Part shown: positions 11,409 to 20,048 of the stretch, in pieces
Layout of the letters: each line of letters starts with the position of its first letter
Numbering within the stretch: position 1 is the first letter of the stretch
Source: Prevotella sp.
Lineage (GTDB): Bacteria > Bacteroidota > Bacteroidia > Bacteroidales > Bacteroidaceae
Length of the DNA stretch: 64,000 nucleotides
Direction of reading: 5' to 3'
Assembly (NCBI GenBank): GCA_017554145.1
Contig: JAFZIZ010000001.1
Coordinates: forward strand, 186,001 to 250,000
Made by a program: the position numbers and the translations under genes
The notes under the pieces: generated by a model
Database searches by the model: none
The model's input: only the letters and a program-made list of their open reading frames with translations
Told to the model about the DNA's origin: nothing

Positions 11409-11625
11409 CTTTAAGCGCATTCTTCGTCTTCTTTTGACCAGTCGCTGCATCCTTATCGTAGCATGGGTCCTTATTGCAACAGGCTATCTTCTGATGACTG
11501 GTCCAGAGAGCACCGAGGATGCTTTCAATCCCGATATTTTCTCGTCACGCAGGATTATCATCGCCCCAATACTCTGTCTGTCAGGCTATCTATTAATCAT
11601 CGCCGGGATACTTCGAAAACTATAA
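11389..11625 (+). CDS. DUF3098 small membrane protein
   Basis: A 78-residue protein starting at the ATG at 11389, inside the end of the DUF2723 gene (20-bp overlap in another frame). It has two hydrophobic helices around a conserved loop containing AFNPDIFSSRRIIIAP, the DUF3098 signature. An in-frame open stretch continues upstream to 11278, but that part only overlaps the DUF2723 coding region, so the shorter form is preferred. Function is unknown; it is a two-helix inner-membrane protein. In many Bacteroidetes this family sits near ftsX, which is not the case here. Confidence 0.75.
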   Translation: MNITINSFKRILRLLLTSRCILIVAWVLIATGYLLMTGPESTEDAFNPDIFSSRRIIIAPILCLSGYLLIIAGILRKL

Positions 11626-11662
11626 TCTGAATATAATTGAGAAGAAAACTACTTCCATCATC

Positions 11663-13354
11663 TTATTTCTTTGATTTCACCTTTTCAATACGTTCCACTT
11701 TGAAATCGCAGGCGGAGAACCATTCTGACTCATTAGGATGACCCGTAAAGCCAGAATCAGTACTGATGCCATAGCAGAGAGTGTCGGGCTTGTTAACGTT
11801 GATGAGAACTTCTACATGACTCCAGCCATAGCCTTTGCCAAAGTTGGCCTCACTAATGGTTTTTAGGTACTGACGGTTCTTATCGTTCATGGTAGAATCG
11901 TGCTCTAATTGAATGCGAGCGGATTGCCAGATTTCGCCACCCTCATTGCCATAGGCAGGAACCTGTGTCATCACAGATGGTTTGTCTGAAGTAGAGCGTG
12001 TGGTGGCATAGATGTAGACACCATCGCCAGCTGCACGGGCATTACAGGTGATGCTGTATTGACCTGGTTCTACTGCTTGTTGCTTCTCTGCCTGATAAAT
12101 CTGCAAGCAATCTTCGTTCCATGCATCAAGATAACGCTTGTTACGATTACCCGTAAAATATTCGCCACGACGCACATAACTGTCGTTACAGTTTTCATGC
12201 TTCAGCAACTGCCAGTGGTGTTTTTTCAAATAGTCGCTGTCGAACTCTTCCATCAAGACACCCTGGAAGGAGGCAAGTGCCTCTTGTGCCGCTCTTTCAA
12301 AATGCCGCTTATTATACTCGGTCATGGTAATGCTACAAGGAACCAAGCAGCAGAGGGCAATGATCCAGAGTACTATCCAGACTATGCGCTGACCCGTTCC
12401 CATAGGTTTCACTTTACCCGAAAGCGACAACATCATGTGGATGATAGCATAGATAGGAACAAGCAGCATCACGAACAGGGAACCACAGAACAGCAGCAAC
12501 ACCCAAGGATTATGCTCATAAAGATAGGAAAGACCCATTGACTCCAAACTGAACGGCATACTACTGGATATCGGGAAAGCCAATGCCGATACGGTTACTA
12601 CTAATACAAACAGGAAACCGATACACAGGGCGACACAGAGGATGGCGGCAATGCCGACAAAGAAACCAAAGAATATCTTCAACAGGATGGATAAGAGAAA
12701 GCGCAACAGACTGGGACGTTGCTTGATTTCTTCCTCTTGTTTGTCGACAACCACACTTGCCAAATTTTGTGGCGTTACGTCCTTGCCTTCCATCTGTAGT
12801 TTTTCTTCAGGACTATTCGCCTGCGGCAATACGATTGCCAGCACTATATAAGCAATAAGTCCGATGCCATAGAAGAAGGTAAACAACACGGCGAGCAATC
12901 GCCAGATGGCAGGATCGGTATTGGTATAGGCGGCAATTCCCGACATCACACCTGCCACCATCTTGTCGTTAGGGTTGCGATAGAGACGCTTGCCTGCCGT
13001 CCTTGCACGTACGTTTTCATAAACACCCTCGGCGGCAGAGCGGAATGAGTCATAACGATGATCTTCCTTGCTGTCATCTTGTTTCTCGTCCTCACTAGCC
13101 AATTGTTCTGGTTTACCGATACGCGTAATGATATCTTTCACATGGTCGATGGTGATTGCCTCAATTCCGTTAGCCTTTAACTCATCGAACAACTCGGCAA
13201 TACGCTCTTCAATATCGTCAGCAATCTCTTCGCCGCCCTCTTGTTTTCCAAACGAAGCACGCAGCGACTCAATATATTTCTGCAGCAGTTCATAAGCATC
13301 CTCATCAATCTGGAAAAGTCTGCCGCAAAGGTTGATGGTAATATTCTTTTTCAT
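11663..13354 (-). CDS. PspC-domain membrane protein
   Basis: A 563-residue protein. The N-terminal part (1-110) is a soluble, acidic, helical domain. Residues 121-178 form a PspC domain (KRLYRNPNDKMVAGVMSGIA plus a membrane helix), and three or four more hydrophobic segments span about 215-345. A soluble C-terminal domain (about 360-563) would be outside. PspC proteins are linked to phage-shock-type membrane stress. The gene follows a PadR repressor gene by 13 bp, the usual Bacteroidetes arrangement in which PadR controls the PspC-domain membrane protein. Substrate or trigger is not visible. Confidence 0.85.
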   Translation of the reverse strand: MKKNITINLCGRLFQIDEDAYELLQKYIESLRASFGKQEGGEEIADDIEERIAELFDELKANGIEAITIDHVKDIITRIGKPEQLASEDEKQDDSKEDHRYDSFRSAAEGVYENVRARTAGKRLYRNPNDKMVAGVMSGIAAYTNTDPAIWRLLAVLFTFFYGIGLIAYIVLAIVLPQANSPEEKLQMEGKDVTPQNLASVVVDKQEEEIKQRPSLLRFLLSILLKIFFGFFVGIAAILCVALCIGFLFVLVVTVSALAFPISSSMPFSLESMGLSYLYEHNPWVLLLFCGSLFVMLLVPIYAIIHMMLSLSGKVKPMGTGQRIVWIVLWIIALCCLVPCSITMTEYNKRHFERAAQEALASFQGVLMEEFDSDYLKKHHWQLLKHENCNDSYVRRGEYFTGNRNKRYLDAWNEDCLQIYQAEKQQAVEPGQYSITCNARAAGDGVYIYATTRSTSDKPSVMTQVPAYGNEGGEIWQSARIQLEHDSTMNDKNRQYLKTISEANFGKGYGWSHVEVLINVNKPDTLCYGISTDSGFTGHPNESEWFSACDFKVERIEKVKSKK

Positions 13355-13367
13355 AATCTTTACTCTT

Positions 13368-13721
13368 TTACTTCTTTACTTCTAATAACTTCGGTGTGAC
13401 GGTTTTAAGATAGTTAACGGTGTTAGCAAGTTCCGTCCAGACTTCGTCAATTCCTTCGAGGAATTTCTCACCCTCCTCGCTAAGCGCGTAGTACTTACGT
13501 GGTGGTCCTTGTGTAGACTCTTGCCATTGATAAACAAGCAATCCATCATTCTTCAGACGGGTAAGCAACGGATAGAGCGTTCCCTCAACAATGAGTAATT
13601 CGGCATCCTTCAGTTGCTGAATGATGTCGCTGGCATACGAAGGGTGATGTTTCAGGAGCAACAGCACACAGTACTCCAGCATTCCCTTCCTCATTTGTGA
13701 CTTTGCATTTTCGATGTTCAT
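13368..13721 (-). CDS. PadR-family transcriptional repressor
   Basis: A 117-residue PadR winged-helix protein. Family hallmarks are visible: KGMLEYCVLLLL, the recognition segment VEGTLYPLLTRLKNDGLL and the wing PPRKYYALSEEG. The ATG at 13721 is preferred over a GTG two codons upstream at 13727. It is the first gene of the padR-pspC operon, and an imperfect inverted repeat overlaps its promoter, fitting autorepression. PadR proteins respond to small hydrophobic or phenolic ligands or to envelope stress; the signal here is unknown. Confidence 0.92.
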   Translation of the reverse strand: MNIENAKSQMRKGMLEYCVLLLLKHHPSYASDIIQQLKDAELLIVEGTLYPLLTRLKNDGLLVYQWQESTQGPPRKYYALSEEGEKFLEGIDEVWTELANTVNYLKTVTPKLLEVKK

Positions 13722-13747
13722 ATTCACTCAATAATGGTTTCTGGGCG

Positions 13748-13787
13748 CAAAGATAGGTAAAATATTAGTACCTTGTATTGCAAAGTA
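13748..13787 (-). promoter_or_regulatory. padR promoter with candidate operator
   Basis: The minus strand has TATCTTTG at 13755-13748 (the -7 box). About 14 bp further upstream is the imperfect inverted repeat TACCTTG-N5-CAAAGTA (13769-13787, 6 of 7 bases paired), where the -33 region should be. This position suits a repressor such as PadR. That PadR binds here is inference. Confidence 0.5.
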
Positions 13788-13896
13788 CCAAGTTTTTGCC
13801 TAATATTAAACATCTTTAACTTTTCTTTCCTGCCACACCTATTTTATTATTAGGCGAAATAATACGAATATATTTGGTAATTCATTCGTTTTACAC

Positions 13897-13904
13897 TACC
13901 TTTG
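13897..13904 (+). promoter_or_regulatory. Bacteroidetes -7 box for ribD
   Basis: TACCTTTG ends 5 nt before the ribD ATG at 13910. A transcription start at the usual distance would fall on or next to the start codon, predicting a leaderless mRNA. Confidence 0.6.
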
Positions 13905-13909
13905 CAAAC

Positions 13910-14854
13910 ATGAACGACGAGAAATACATGCGACGCTGCCTACAACTGGCAGCCAATGGACTACAAGGAGCACGCCCTAACCCAATGGTGGGGGCAGTGA
14001 TTGTTGCGAATGACCATATTATCGGTGAAGGCTATCATGTGCGCTGTGGTGAGGGACATGCAGAGGTCAATGCCTTTGCTTCCGTGAAATCGGAAAACGA
14101 ACATCTGTTGCCTGAAGCAACTATTTATGTATCGCTGGAACCTTGTGCTCATTATGGAAAGACACCACCTTGTGCCGACTTGATTATCAAGAAAGGTGTA
14201 AAGCGTGTTGTTGTTGGCTGTGTCGATCCCTTTGCAGAAGTACAAGGGCGTGGCATCGAACGGATACGAAAGGCTGGTATTGAAGTAACGGTAGGTGTGT
14301 TGGAAAAGGAATGTCGCTGGCTGAATCGTCGTTTCTTCACCTATCATTCGAAGCATCGCCCCTACATCATATTGAAATGGGCACAGACAGCCAATGGTTT
14401 CATTGACGACCATTTCAAACCGTTAATGATTTCCAACGAACATACCCAGATATTCTCTCATAAACTTCGTGCCGAAGAGGATGCTATCCTCGTGGGACAT
14501 ACTACCTTCGACCGCGACCATCCTCAGTTGAATGTGCGCCAATGGCACGGTCCTGATCCTAAACGTATCGTATTGACACATGACCGTCCACTTCCTCAAC
14601 TGATGGACGACCTCTATCAACATGGCATCCAGTCACTGATAGTAGAAGGTGGTCGCCAAACGCATGAGAGTTTCATTCTGGCTGGTCTTTGGGATGAGAT
14701 ACGTGTAGAAATTGCCCCTATCTCTGTAAGCGACGGCACTCGTGCACCACAACTTCCTGCTAATATACAATTACACCATCAGGCAATGTATTGTGGGAAC
14801 ACGATGACCATTTATACGTTATCTGATGATGCCAAAGTGACGGAGCGCATTTAG
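13910..14854 (+). CDS. ribD: bifunctional diaminohydroxyphosphoribosylaminopyrimidine deaminase / reductase
   Basis: A 314-residue riboflavin-pathway enzyme that deaminates and then reduces the pyrimidine product of GTP cyclohydrolase II. The N-terminal zinc deaminase has His50-Ala-Glu and the Cys79/Cys88 pair in PCAHYGKTPPC. The C-terminal reductase domain contains IVEGG near residue 245. An in-frame TTG lies upstream at 13874, but homology begins with MNDEKYMRRC, so the ATG at 13910 is chosen. The 3' end overlaps the convergent HAD gene by 36 bp. No riboswitch is visible upstream. Confidence 0.95.
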   Translation: MNDEKYMRRCLQLAANGLQGARPNPMVGAVIVANDHIIGEGYHVRCGEGHAEVNAFASVKSENEHLLPEATIYVSLEPCAHYGKTPPCADLIIKKGVKRVVVGCVDPFAEVQGRGIERIRKAGIEVTVGVLEKECRWLNRRFFTYHSKHRPYIILKWAQTANGFIDDHFKPLMISNEHTQIFSHKLRAEEDAILVGHTTFDRDHPQLNVRQWHGPDPKRIVLTHDRPLPQLMDDLYQHGIQSLIVEGGRQTHESFILAGLWDEIRVEIAPISVSDGTRAPQLPANIQLHHQAMYCGNTMTIYTLSDDAKVTERI

Positions 14855-15607
14855 GATTCCATCCTCATCAACACTGGTAGTAACATAGTCGGCTTCCGCC
14901 TTCAGTTCGGGAATGGCATTACCCATTGCAACACCAATGCCGGCAGTGCGAATCATAGAAGCATCATTTCCTCCATCGCCAAAGGCTATAGTCTTCTGAG
15001 GATCGATACCCTCATGGACAGCCAAGGCAAACATCCCTTGTCCCTTATCTGCTTCCCGAGCAGTGACATCCGTAAACTCTGGATGCCAACGACCAGAAAT
15101 ACAGCCGGGTAACTTCTTCATCAATTCGGATTCATAATCAGCAGAGAAGAAGGGAGTCAACTGAAGGATGCGCTGTTGGAGCACCTCTTCCATGGGTTTT
15201 GCCAAATCAAGGTTCTTAACTGCAAGACCTACACGGAATATACGGTCTACATCACCCTTCGGATCAAGTACGGCCATGTCTTTCTCACCTATAACAATCA
15301 ATCCATAGCCTTTCTCACGTGCATCTTCCACCACAAAACGAGCCTCCGCAGAATCAATGCTATGACATGATACTGTCTTATCGCCTATGAAACAAAGGGC
15401 CCCATTGGTGGTGACATAACCATCAATCAGATGTTCTATAGCGCCTAAATTGGTAATAATGATAATAGGACGACCTGTAGAGATATACACCTTGGCACCA
15501 TTCGCCTTTGCCTGTGTCAACGCAAAAATGGTAGAGGCAGGTATCTCGTGGGTCTTGAAACTGACAAGCGTACCATCGATATCAAAGAAAAGAGCGTAAT
15601 TTTTCAT
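14819..15607 (-). CDS. HAD-superfamily Cof-type phosphatase
   Basis: A 262-residue cytoplasmic HAD hydrolase of the Cof/type IIB group. Motif I is FDIDGTL (residues 8-14), motif II is in the STGRP segment, and motif IV is GDGGNDASM near the C-terminus. Such enzymes dephosphorylate sugar phosphates or cofactors such as flavin precursors, so the convergent ribD neighbour is suggestive but not proof. It begins in a TAATG overlap with the RNase H gene, so it lies in the argS-rnhA-HAD operon. Confidence 0.9.
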   Translation of the reverse strand: MKNYALFFDIDGTLVSFKTHEIPASTIFALTQAKANGAKVYISTGRPIIIITNLGAIEHLIDGYVTTNGALCFIGDKTVSCHSIDSAEARFVVEDAREKGYGLIVIGEKDMAVLDPKGDVDRIFRVGLAVKNLDLAKPMEEVLQQRILQLTPFFSADYESELMKKLPGCISGRWHPEFTDVTAREADKGQGMFALAVHEGIDPQKTIAFGDGGNDASMIRTAGIGVAMGNAIPELKAEADYVTTSVDEDGILNALRHFGIIR

Positions 15608-16080
15608 TATTTCTTGCGCCCAAAGTCAGCAGGCACTTCTCCCCATTGTTGAGTTTCCCACTTGATGATAGGATTACGCCATGTATGAGTGTTCAACCAA
15701 CGCTCTGCTCGGAGAATAATCTGATAGAGTTGTTCTGTTTCTGGTGTGCGCTCCAGTTTGGTCTTACACTTACGCTTATTCACCCATAGAATGGCATTAT
15801 AGGAATCACTATAGATAGTTTTATCACGCAACCCTTGTTGTTGCATAAGGGCAAGAGCATGAACAATAGCAAGAAACTCACCAATATTATTTGTCCCCTT
15901 GATAGGTCCGAAATGAAACACACGAGCACCTGTCGCCAAGTCTATCGCCTGATATTCCATCGGACCAGGATTGCCTGAACATGCTGCATCTACAGCCCAT
16001 GCATCAGCCCGTACCTCAAGAGGAAGAGGTAATACGGTATCGTTGCGATAATCCGGTGGATTTAAATTGTCAATTTTCAA
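15607..16080 (-). CDS. ribonuclease H-family protein
   Basis: An RNase HI-type domain of about 157 residues, expected to cut the RNA strand of RNA-DNA hybrids. The four acidic positions are recognisable: Asp31 in VDAACSGNPGP, Glu68 in NNIGEF, Asp93 in YSDSYNA and a C-terminal Asp in PADFGRK. No ATG exists upstream of the first catalytic Asp. The frame opens after the argS stop, and TTG at 16080 is the best available start, with ATT or ATA as others. The 5' end lies in an AT-rich direct repeat (AATTGAAAATTGACAATTT). Coupling to argS translation, 18 bp upstream, could explain a weak start. It overlaps the HAD gene by one base. Confidence 0.8.
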   Translation of the reverse strand: MKIDNLNPPDYRNDTVLPLPLEVRADAWAVDAACSGNPGPMEYQAIDLATGARVFHFGPIKGTNNIGEFLAIVHALALMQQQGLRDKTIYSDSYNAILWVNKRKCKTKLERTPETEQLYQIILRAERWLNTHTWRNPIIKWETQQWGEVPADFGRKK

Positions 16081-16098
16081 TTGTCTGCTATCAATTAT

Positions 16099-17880
16099 TT
16101 ACATTCTCTCTGGAACCTCAATACCTAAGAGAGCCATACCGTTCTTGATGACCTTTGCCACATTCTTAGCAAGAACCAAACGCATCTGTCGAATCTGCTC
16201 ATCAGGCTCATTAAGAATCGAGTAATCATGATAGAACTGATTGAATACCTTGGTCAACTCATAACAGTAGTTAGCAATGCCACTTGGTGAATAGTCCTTT
16301 CCTGCCTGTTCAACAGCGGCTCCGTATTCGCTCATCTTCTGGATAAGTTCGATTTCTTTATCATTCAGAGTAATTTGGGTATTCAGAGTGATCTGAGTAT
16401 TCAGAGCCTTCCTTAGAATACTACGAATTCTCGCATAAGTGTACTGAATAAACGGACCAGTATTGCCATTGAAATCAATAGACTCTTCAGGATTGAACAA
16501 CATATTCTTGCGGGCATCGACCTTCAGGATGAAATACTTCAAGGCACCCATACCCACGATACGAGCAATCTCGTTACGTTCTTCATCGGTCATATCGGCA
16601 AATTTTCCCAGTTCCATAGAGGTTTTCAATGCATCATCAACCATCAGTTGCATCAAATCGTCAGCATCAACAACGGTTCCTTCACGACTCTTCATCTTAC
16701 CGTTAGGCAGTTCGACCATACCATAAGAAAAGTGAACGAGTTCCTTTCCCCATTTAAAGCCCAAACGATCCAACAATATCGAGAGTACCTGGAAGTGATA
16801 GTTCTGCTCATTACCTACAACGTAGATCATCTTATCGATAGGATAATCCTGGAAACGCATCTCGGCAGTACCAATATCCTGCGTCATATAAACACTGGTG
16901 CCATCGCTACGAAGCAGCAATTTCTGGTCGAGTCCCTCTTTGGTGAGATCAGCCCATACAGAGTTGTCCTCATGGCGCTCAAAGAAACCTTTGGCAAGTC
17001 CTTCTTCTACTTTTGCCTTACCTTTCAAATAGGTCTGACTTTCATAATAAATCTTATCAAAAGAAACACCCATCTTCTTATAAGTCTCATCGAAACCAGC
17101 ATATACCCAGTTGTTCATCTTCTCCCATAGGGCACGAACCTCAGGATCGTTCTGCTCCCATTTGACCAGCATCTCATGAGCTTCCTTAATCAATGGAGCC
17201 TCCTGCTTAGCCTTCTCTTCATCCATGCCTTGAGCAACCAGTTCCTTGATTTCCTCGCGATAATGCTTGTCGAAGGCAACATAATAATCGCCAATCAGGT
17301 GATCACCTTTCTTACCACTGGTCTCAGGTGTCTCACCATTACCCCACTTCAACCATGCGAGCATTGACTTACAGATATGGATACCACGGTCGTTGACGAT
17401 ATTGGTCTTCACCACCTTGTTGCCATTGGCTTGCATAATCTGAGACAAACTCCAACCTAAGAGGTTATTGCGAACGTGACCCAAATGGAGGGGTTTATTG
17501 GTATTAGGAGATGAATATTCAATCATTACGAGAGGACTCTCGCTGGTTGCTTGTTTTTCCCCATAATGCTCATCGGCATCGATATCATTCAATAAAGAAA
17601 GCCAAGCAGCGGGCGCAATGACAAGGTTCAGGAAACCCTTGACCACATTAAACGCAGCAATAGCCTCACAGTTGTCTGCAAGATATTGTCCTATCTCTTG
17701 AGCCGTCTGCTCAGGATTCTTCTTGGAAATCTTCAGGAAGGGGAATACTACTAAAGTGAGGTTACCCTCAAACTCGCTGCGTGTCTTCTGCAATTGTACC
17801 ATTTTCTCTAGTACATCCTGGCCATACAAGGCTTTCACAGCCTTGATGGCAGCATTCATGATTTGCGATTCAATATTCAT
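16099..17880 (-). CDS. argS: arginyl-tRNA synthetase
   Basis: A 593-residue class I synthetase that charges tRNA-Arg. The HIGH-type motif is PLHLGHVRN, and GKMKSREG is the KMSK-type loop. The N-terminal Arg-tRNA synthetase domain and the C-terminal DALR anticodon-binding domain are present. The ATG at 17880 is chosen over an in-frame start 36 bp upstream because homology starts at MNIESQIMNAAIKAVKALYG. An 18-bp tandem duplication (16363-16398) repeats NTQITL just before the DALR domain. A long inverted repeat and tRNA-Gln lie upstream. Confidence 0.97.
   Translation of the reverse strand: MNIESQIMNAAIKAVKALYGQDVLEKMVQLQKTRSEFEGNLTLVVFPFLKISKKNPEQTAQEIGQYLADNCEAIAAFNVVKGFLNLVIAPAAWLSLLNDIDADEHYGEKQATSESPLVMIEYSSPNTNKPLHLGHVRNNLLGWSLSQIMQANGNKVVKTNIVNDRGIHICKSMLAWLKWGNGETPETSGKKGDHLIGDYYVAFDKHYREEIKELVAQGMDEEKAKQEAPLIKEAHEMLVKWEQNDPEVRALWEKMNNWVYAGFDETYKKMGVSFDKIYYESQTYLKGKAKVEEGLAKGFFERHEDNSVWADLTKEGLDQKLLLRSDGTSVYMTQDIGTAEMRFQDYPIDKMIYVVGNEQNYHFQVLSILLDRLGFKWGKELVHFSYGMVELPNGKMKSREGTVVDADDLMQLMVDDALKTSMELGKFADMTDEERNEIARIVGMGALKYFILKVDARKNMLFNPEESIDFNGNTGPFIQYTYARIRSILRKALNTQITLNTQITLNDKEIELIQKMSEYGAAVEQAGKDYSPSGIANYCYELTKVFNQFYHDYSILNEPDEQIRQMRLVLAKNVAKVIKNGMALLGIEVPERM
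16363..16404. repeat. 18-bp tandem duplication inside argS
   Basis: Two adjacent 18-bp copies starting ATTCAGAGT (16363-16380 and 16381-16398) are followed by a partial third (ATTCAG). The copies differ at three positions, so the event is not brand new. It encodes NTQITL twice in a linker before the anticodon-binding domain and keeps the frame. Confidence 0.85.
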
Positions 17881-17905
17881 CTTTGGTATACCTATTTTAA
17901 TTATG

Positions 17906-17937
17906 AAATCATCCACATGCGTCCATGTGGATGATTT
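17906..17937 (-). terminator. 14-bp inverted repeat between tRNA-Gln and argS
   Basis: Two perfect 14-nt arms (17906-17919 and 17924-17937) flank a CGTC loop. A-runs lie on one side and T-runs on the other, so it could terminate on either strand. It follows tRNA-Gln and precedes argS on the minus strand, and could stop the tRNA transcript, attenuate read-through into argS, or both. Confidence 0.7.
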
Positions 17938-17942
17938 TGAAG

Positions 17943-18013
17943 TTGTCCAAGGCGGATTCGAACCACCACAAACAGAACCAAAACCTGTTGTGCTACCATT
18001 ACACCATTGGACA
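17943..18013 (-). tRNA. tRNA-Gln (UUG anticodon)
   Basis: A 71-nt tRNA on the minus strand. The acceptor stem TGTCCAA/TTGGACA, the D arm, an anticodon stem ACAGG/TCTGT with loop TTTTGGT (anticodon TTG) and a T arm with loop TTCGAAT all fold. CCA is not encoded. A TACCTTTG promoter box lies 21 bp upstream. Confidence 0.95.
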
Positions 18014-18034
18014 CCAAGTGCTTGTTAGCGGCTG

Positions 18035-18042
18035 CAAAGGTA
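18035..18042 (-). promoter_or_regulatory. Bacteroidetes -7 box for tRNA-Gln
   Basis: The minus strand reads TACCTTTG ending 21 bp before the mature tRNA 5' end at 18013, so a short 5' leader would be removed by RNase P. Confidence 0.65.
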
Positions 18043-18077
18043 GTGGTTTTTCAGCCCACTACCAAATTTTTCTGGAA

Positions 18078-19376
18078 TTATTTCACTATCAGCAGGTAAT
18101 AATTCTTTTTACCCTTCTGTGCGAGGAGATACTTACCGTCGATTAAATCTTCCGTCGTTACAGGACGATTCTGATCGGTCAACTTCTCCTTGTTCAGACT
18201 GACACCGCCACCTTGAACCATCTTACGCATCTCACCCTTGGAAGGGAATACAGGTGCGACAGTGGTAAACAACTCAATGGCAGCCTGTCCCAATTGGTCT
18301 TTGGAAATCTCGAATTGGGGAACACCATCGAATACATCCAAAAATGTCTGTTCGTCGAGTTTCTCCAACCCCTCTTTCGTAGACTTACCGAACAAGATAT
18401 TACTTGCTTCTATCGCTGTATCAAGAGTCTCTTGAGAATGTACCATTACTGTTACTTCCTCTGCCAAACGACGCTGGAGAATACGACGACCAGGGTCTTG
18501 TTTGTGCTCCTCAACAATGGCATCAATGGTTTCCTTTTCCAAAGAGGTGAATATCTTGATATAACGCTCAGCATCCTCATCACTGACATTCAACCAGAAC
18601 TGATAGAACTTATAAGGAGTGGTGCGAGCAGGATCCAGCCAGATGTTTCCACTTTCTGTTTTACCAAACTTCTTACCATCACTCTTGGTAATCAACGGAC
18701 AAGTAAGAGCGAAGGTTTCTACCTCATTACCCAAAGTACGACGAATCAACTCCGTACCCGTAGTCATGTTACCCCATTGGTCGTTACCTCCCAACTGGAG
18801 TTTCACACCATAATGCTGATAGAGATAGAGGAAATCATAACCCTGTAGGAGTTGATAGGTAAACTCTGTGAATGACAAACCATCACGAGCCGTACCATTC
18901 AAACGCTGCTGAACACTCTCCTTTGCCATCATATAATTGACGGTAATATGCTTTCCGACCTCACGGGCAAAATCCAAAAACGTGAAGTCTTTCATCCAGT
19001 CGTAATTGTTCACCATGATGGCGGCATTGGCATCTTTCGACTCGAAATCAAGGAATTTTGCCACCTGTTTTTTTATACATTCCTGATTGTGACGCAAAGT
19101 CTCATCATTGAGCAGATTACGCTCCTGACTCTTACCAGAAGGGTCACCAATCATACCAGTAGCACCTCCGACGAGGATAATAGGTCTATGACCACAACGC
19201 TGTAAATGTCGGAGCATCATGATACCACACAGGTGTCCGATATGTAGCGAATCTGCTGTCGGATCGGTACCCAAATAAGCGGTTACCATCTCTTTTTGGA
19301 GTAACTCTTCTGTTCCTGGCATCATCTGCGCAAGCATTCCGCGCCATTTCAGTTCTTCAACAAAATTCTTTTTCAT
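18078..19376 (-). CDS. tyrS: tyrosyl-tRNA synthetase
   Basis: A 432-residue class I synthetase that charges tRNA-Tyr. HIGH appears as SLHIGHLCG near residue 42, and the KMSKS position reads KKFGKT, the variant seen in one TyrS subgroup. A C-terminal S4-like RNA-binding domain covers about 365-432. It is the last gene of the metK-DUF4271-hemD-rnpA-yidD-tyrS series, 26 bp after yidD. Confidence 0.97.
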   Translation of the reverse strand: MKKNFVEELKWRGMLAQMMPGTEELLQKEMVTAYLGTDPTADSLHIGHLCGIMMLRHLQRCGHRPIILVGGATGMIGDPSGKSQERNLLNDETLRHNQECIKKQVAKFLDFESKDANAAIMVNNYDWMKDFTFLDFAREVGKHITVNYMMAKESVQQRLNGTARDGLSFTEFTYQLLQGYDFLYLYQHYGVKLQLGGNDQWGNMTTGTELIRRTLGNEVETFALTCPLITKSDGKKFGKTESGNIWLDPARTTPYKFYQFWLNVSDEDAERYIKIFTSLEKETIDAIVEEHKQDPGRRILQRRLAEEVTVMVHSQETLDTAIEASNILFGKSTKEGLEKLDEQTFLDVFDGVPQFEISKDQLGQAAIELFTTVAPVFPSKGEMRKMVQGGGVSLNKEKLTDQNRPVTTEDLIDGKYLLAQKGKKNYYLLIVK

Positions 19377-19402
19377 TATTATATTCTTTTATATTATTCT
19401 CT

Positions 19403-19648
19403 CTAATCTGGCACTGGGTCATAACCACTCCCACCCCACGGATGACATCTTAATATCCGCCTGATGGCAAGATATAGTCCCTTAATAGGACCGTGTTTTA
19501 TCAATGCCTGTCTTGCATATTCACTACATGTAGGAGTAAAGCGACAGGAAGGAGGGGTATATGGCGATATTGCCTTTTGATAGAATCGTATAGGAAGAAG
19601 CAATAGCCATACCAACATACGTGAGATAACATGTAGAAGGGCTTTCAT
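19403..19648 (-). CDS. yidD: membrane protein insertion efficiency factor YidD
   Basis: An 81-residue YidD protein that assists YidC-dependent insertion of inner-membrane proteins. An amphipathic N-terminal helix is followed by the family core [20 protein letters not shown] and [12 protein letters not shown], with both conserved cysteines. Its ATG overlaps the rnpA stop by 4 bp (ATGA), the conserved pairing in most bacteria. Unlike many genomes, rpmH is not adjacent. Confidence 0.96.
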   Translation of the reverse strand: MKALLHVISRMLVWLLLLPIRFYQKAISPYTPPSCRFTPTCSEYARQALIKHGPIKGLYLAIRRILRCHPWGGSGYDPVPD

Positions 19649-20037
19649 AACTTCTCTATCATACGTTGTATCAACCTTTTCATTCGATCAGACACCTCTG
19701 CCGAACTATAGAGCTCATCAGCTAGCCAGACGAAACCCATTGCAACAGCCCGTTCCGGAGTCTTTTCCAGTTTCTCTATCAATGGTTGTTTAGACAACCG
19801 ATATGCCTCACGCATTTGACGCTTGACCCGATTCCTCTTAACAGCATGTTTGAAATGACGTTTGGAAACACTTACCAACATCTGAACAGGAACATCATTA
19901 TCCTTCCATTCCATTTCCATCCATACTACTCGCAAAGGGAAGACTACTATAGAGTGGTTACCTGCTCTCCCAAAGAGTTGATCTGTGAGTTTCATGCTAC
20001 ACAGACGCTCTTGTTTAATGAGCGTATGGGCTGCCAT
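19645..20037 (-). CDS. rnpA: ribonuclease P protein component
   Basis: A 130-residue basic protein that binds the RNase P RNA and helps mature tRNA 5' ends. The RNR motif is present as [15 protein letters not shown], preceded by [11 protein letters not shown]. The ATG at 20037 gives an N-terminus ([10 protein letters not shown]) typical of the family. It lies 11 bp after hemD and overlaps yidD by 4 bp. Confidence 0.95.
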   Translation of the reverse strand: MAAHTLIKQERLCSMKLTDQLFGRAGNHSIVVFPLRVVWMEMEWKDNDVPVQMLVSVSKRHFKHAVKRNRVKRQMREAYRLSKQPLIEKLEKTPERAVAMGFVWLADELYSSAEVSDRMKRLIQRMIEKL

Positions 20038-20048
20038 GATGGTGGGGC

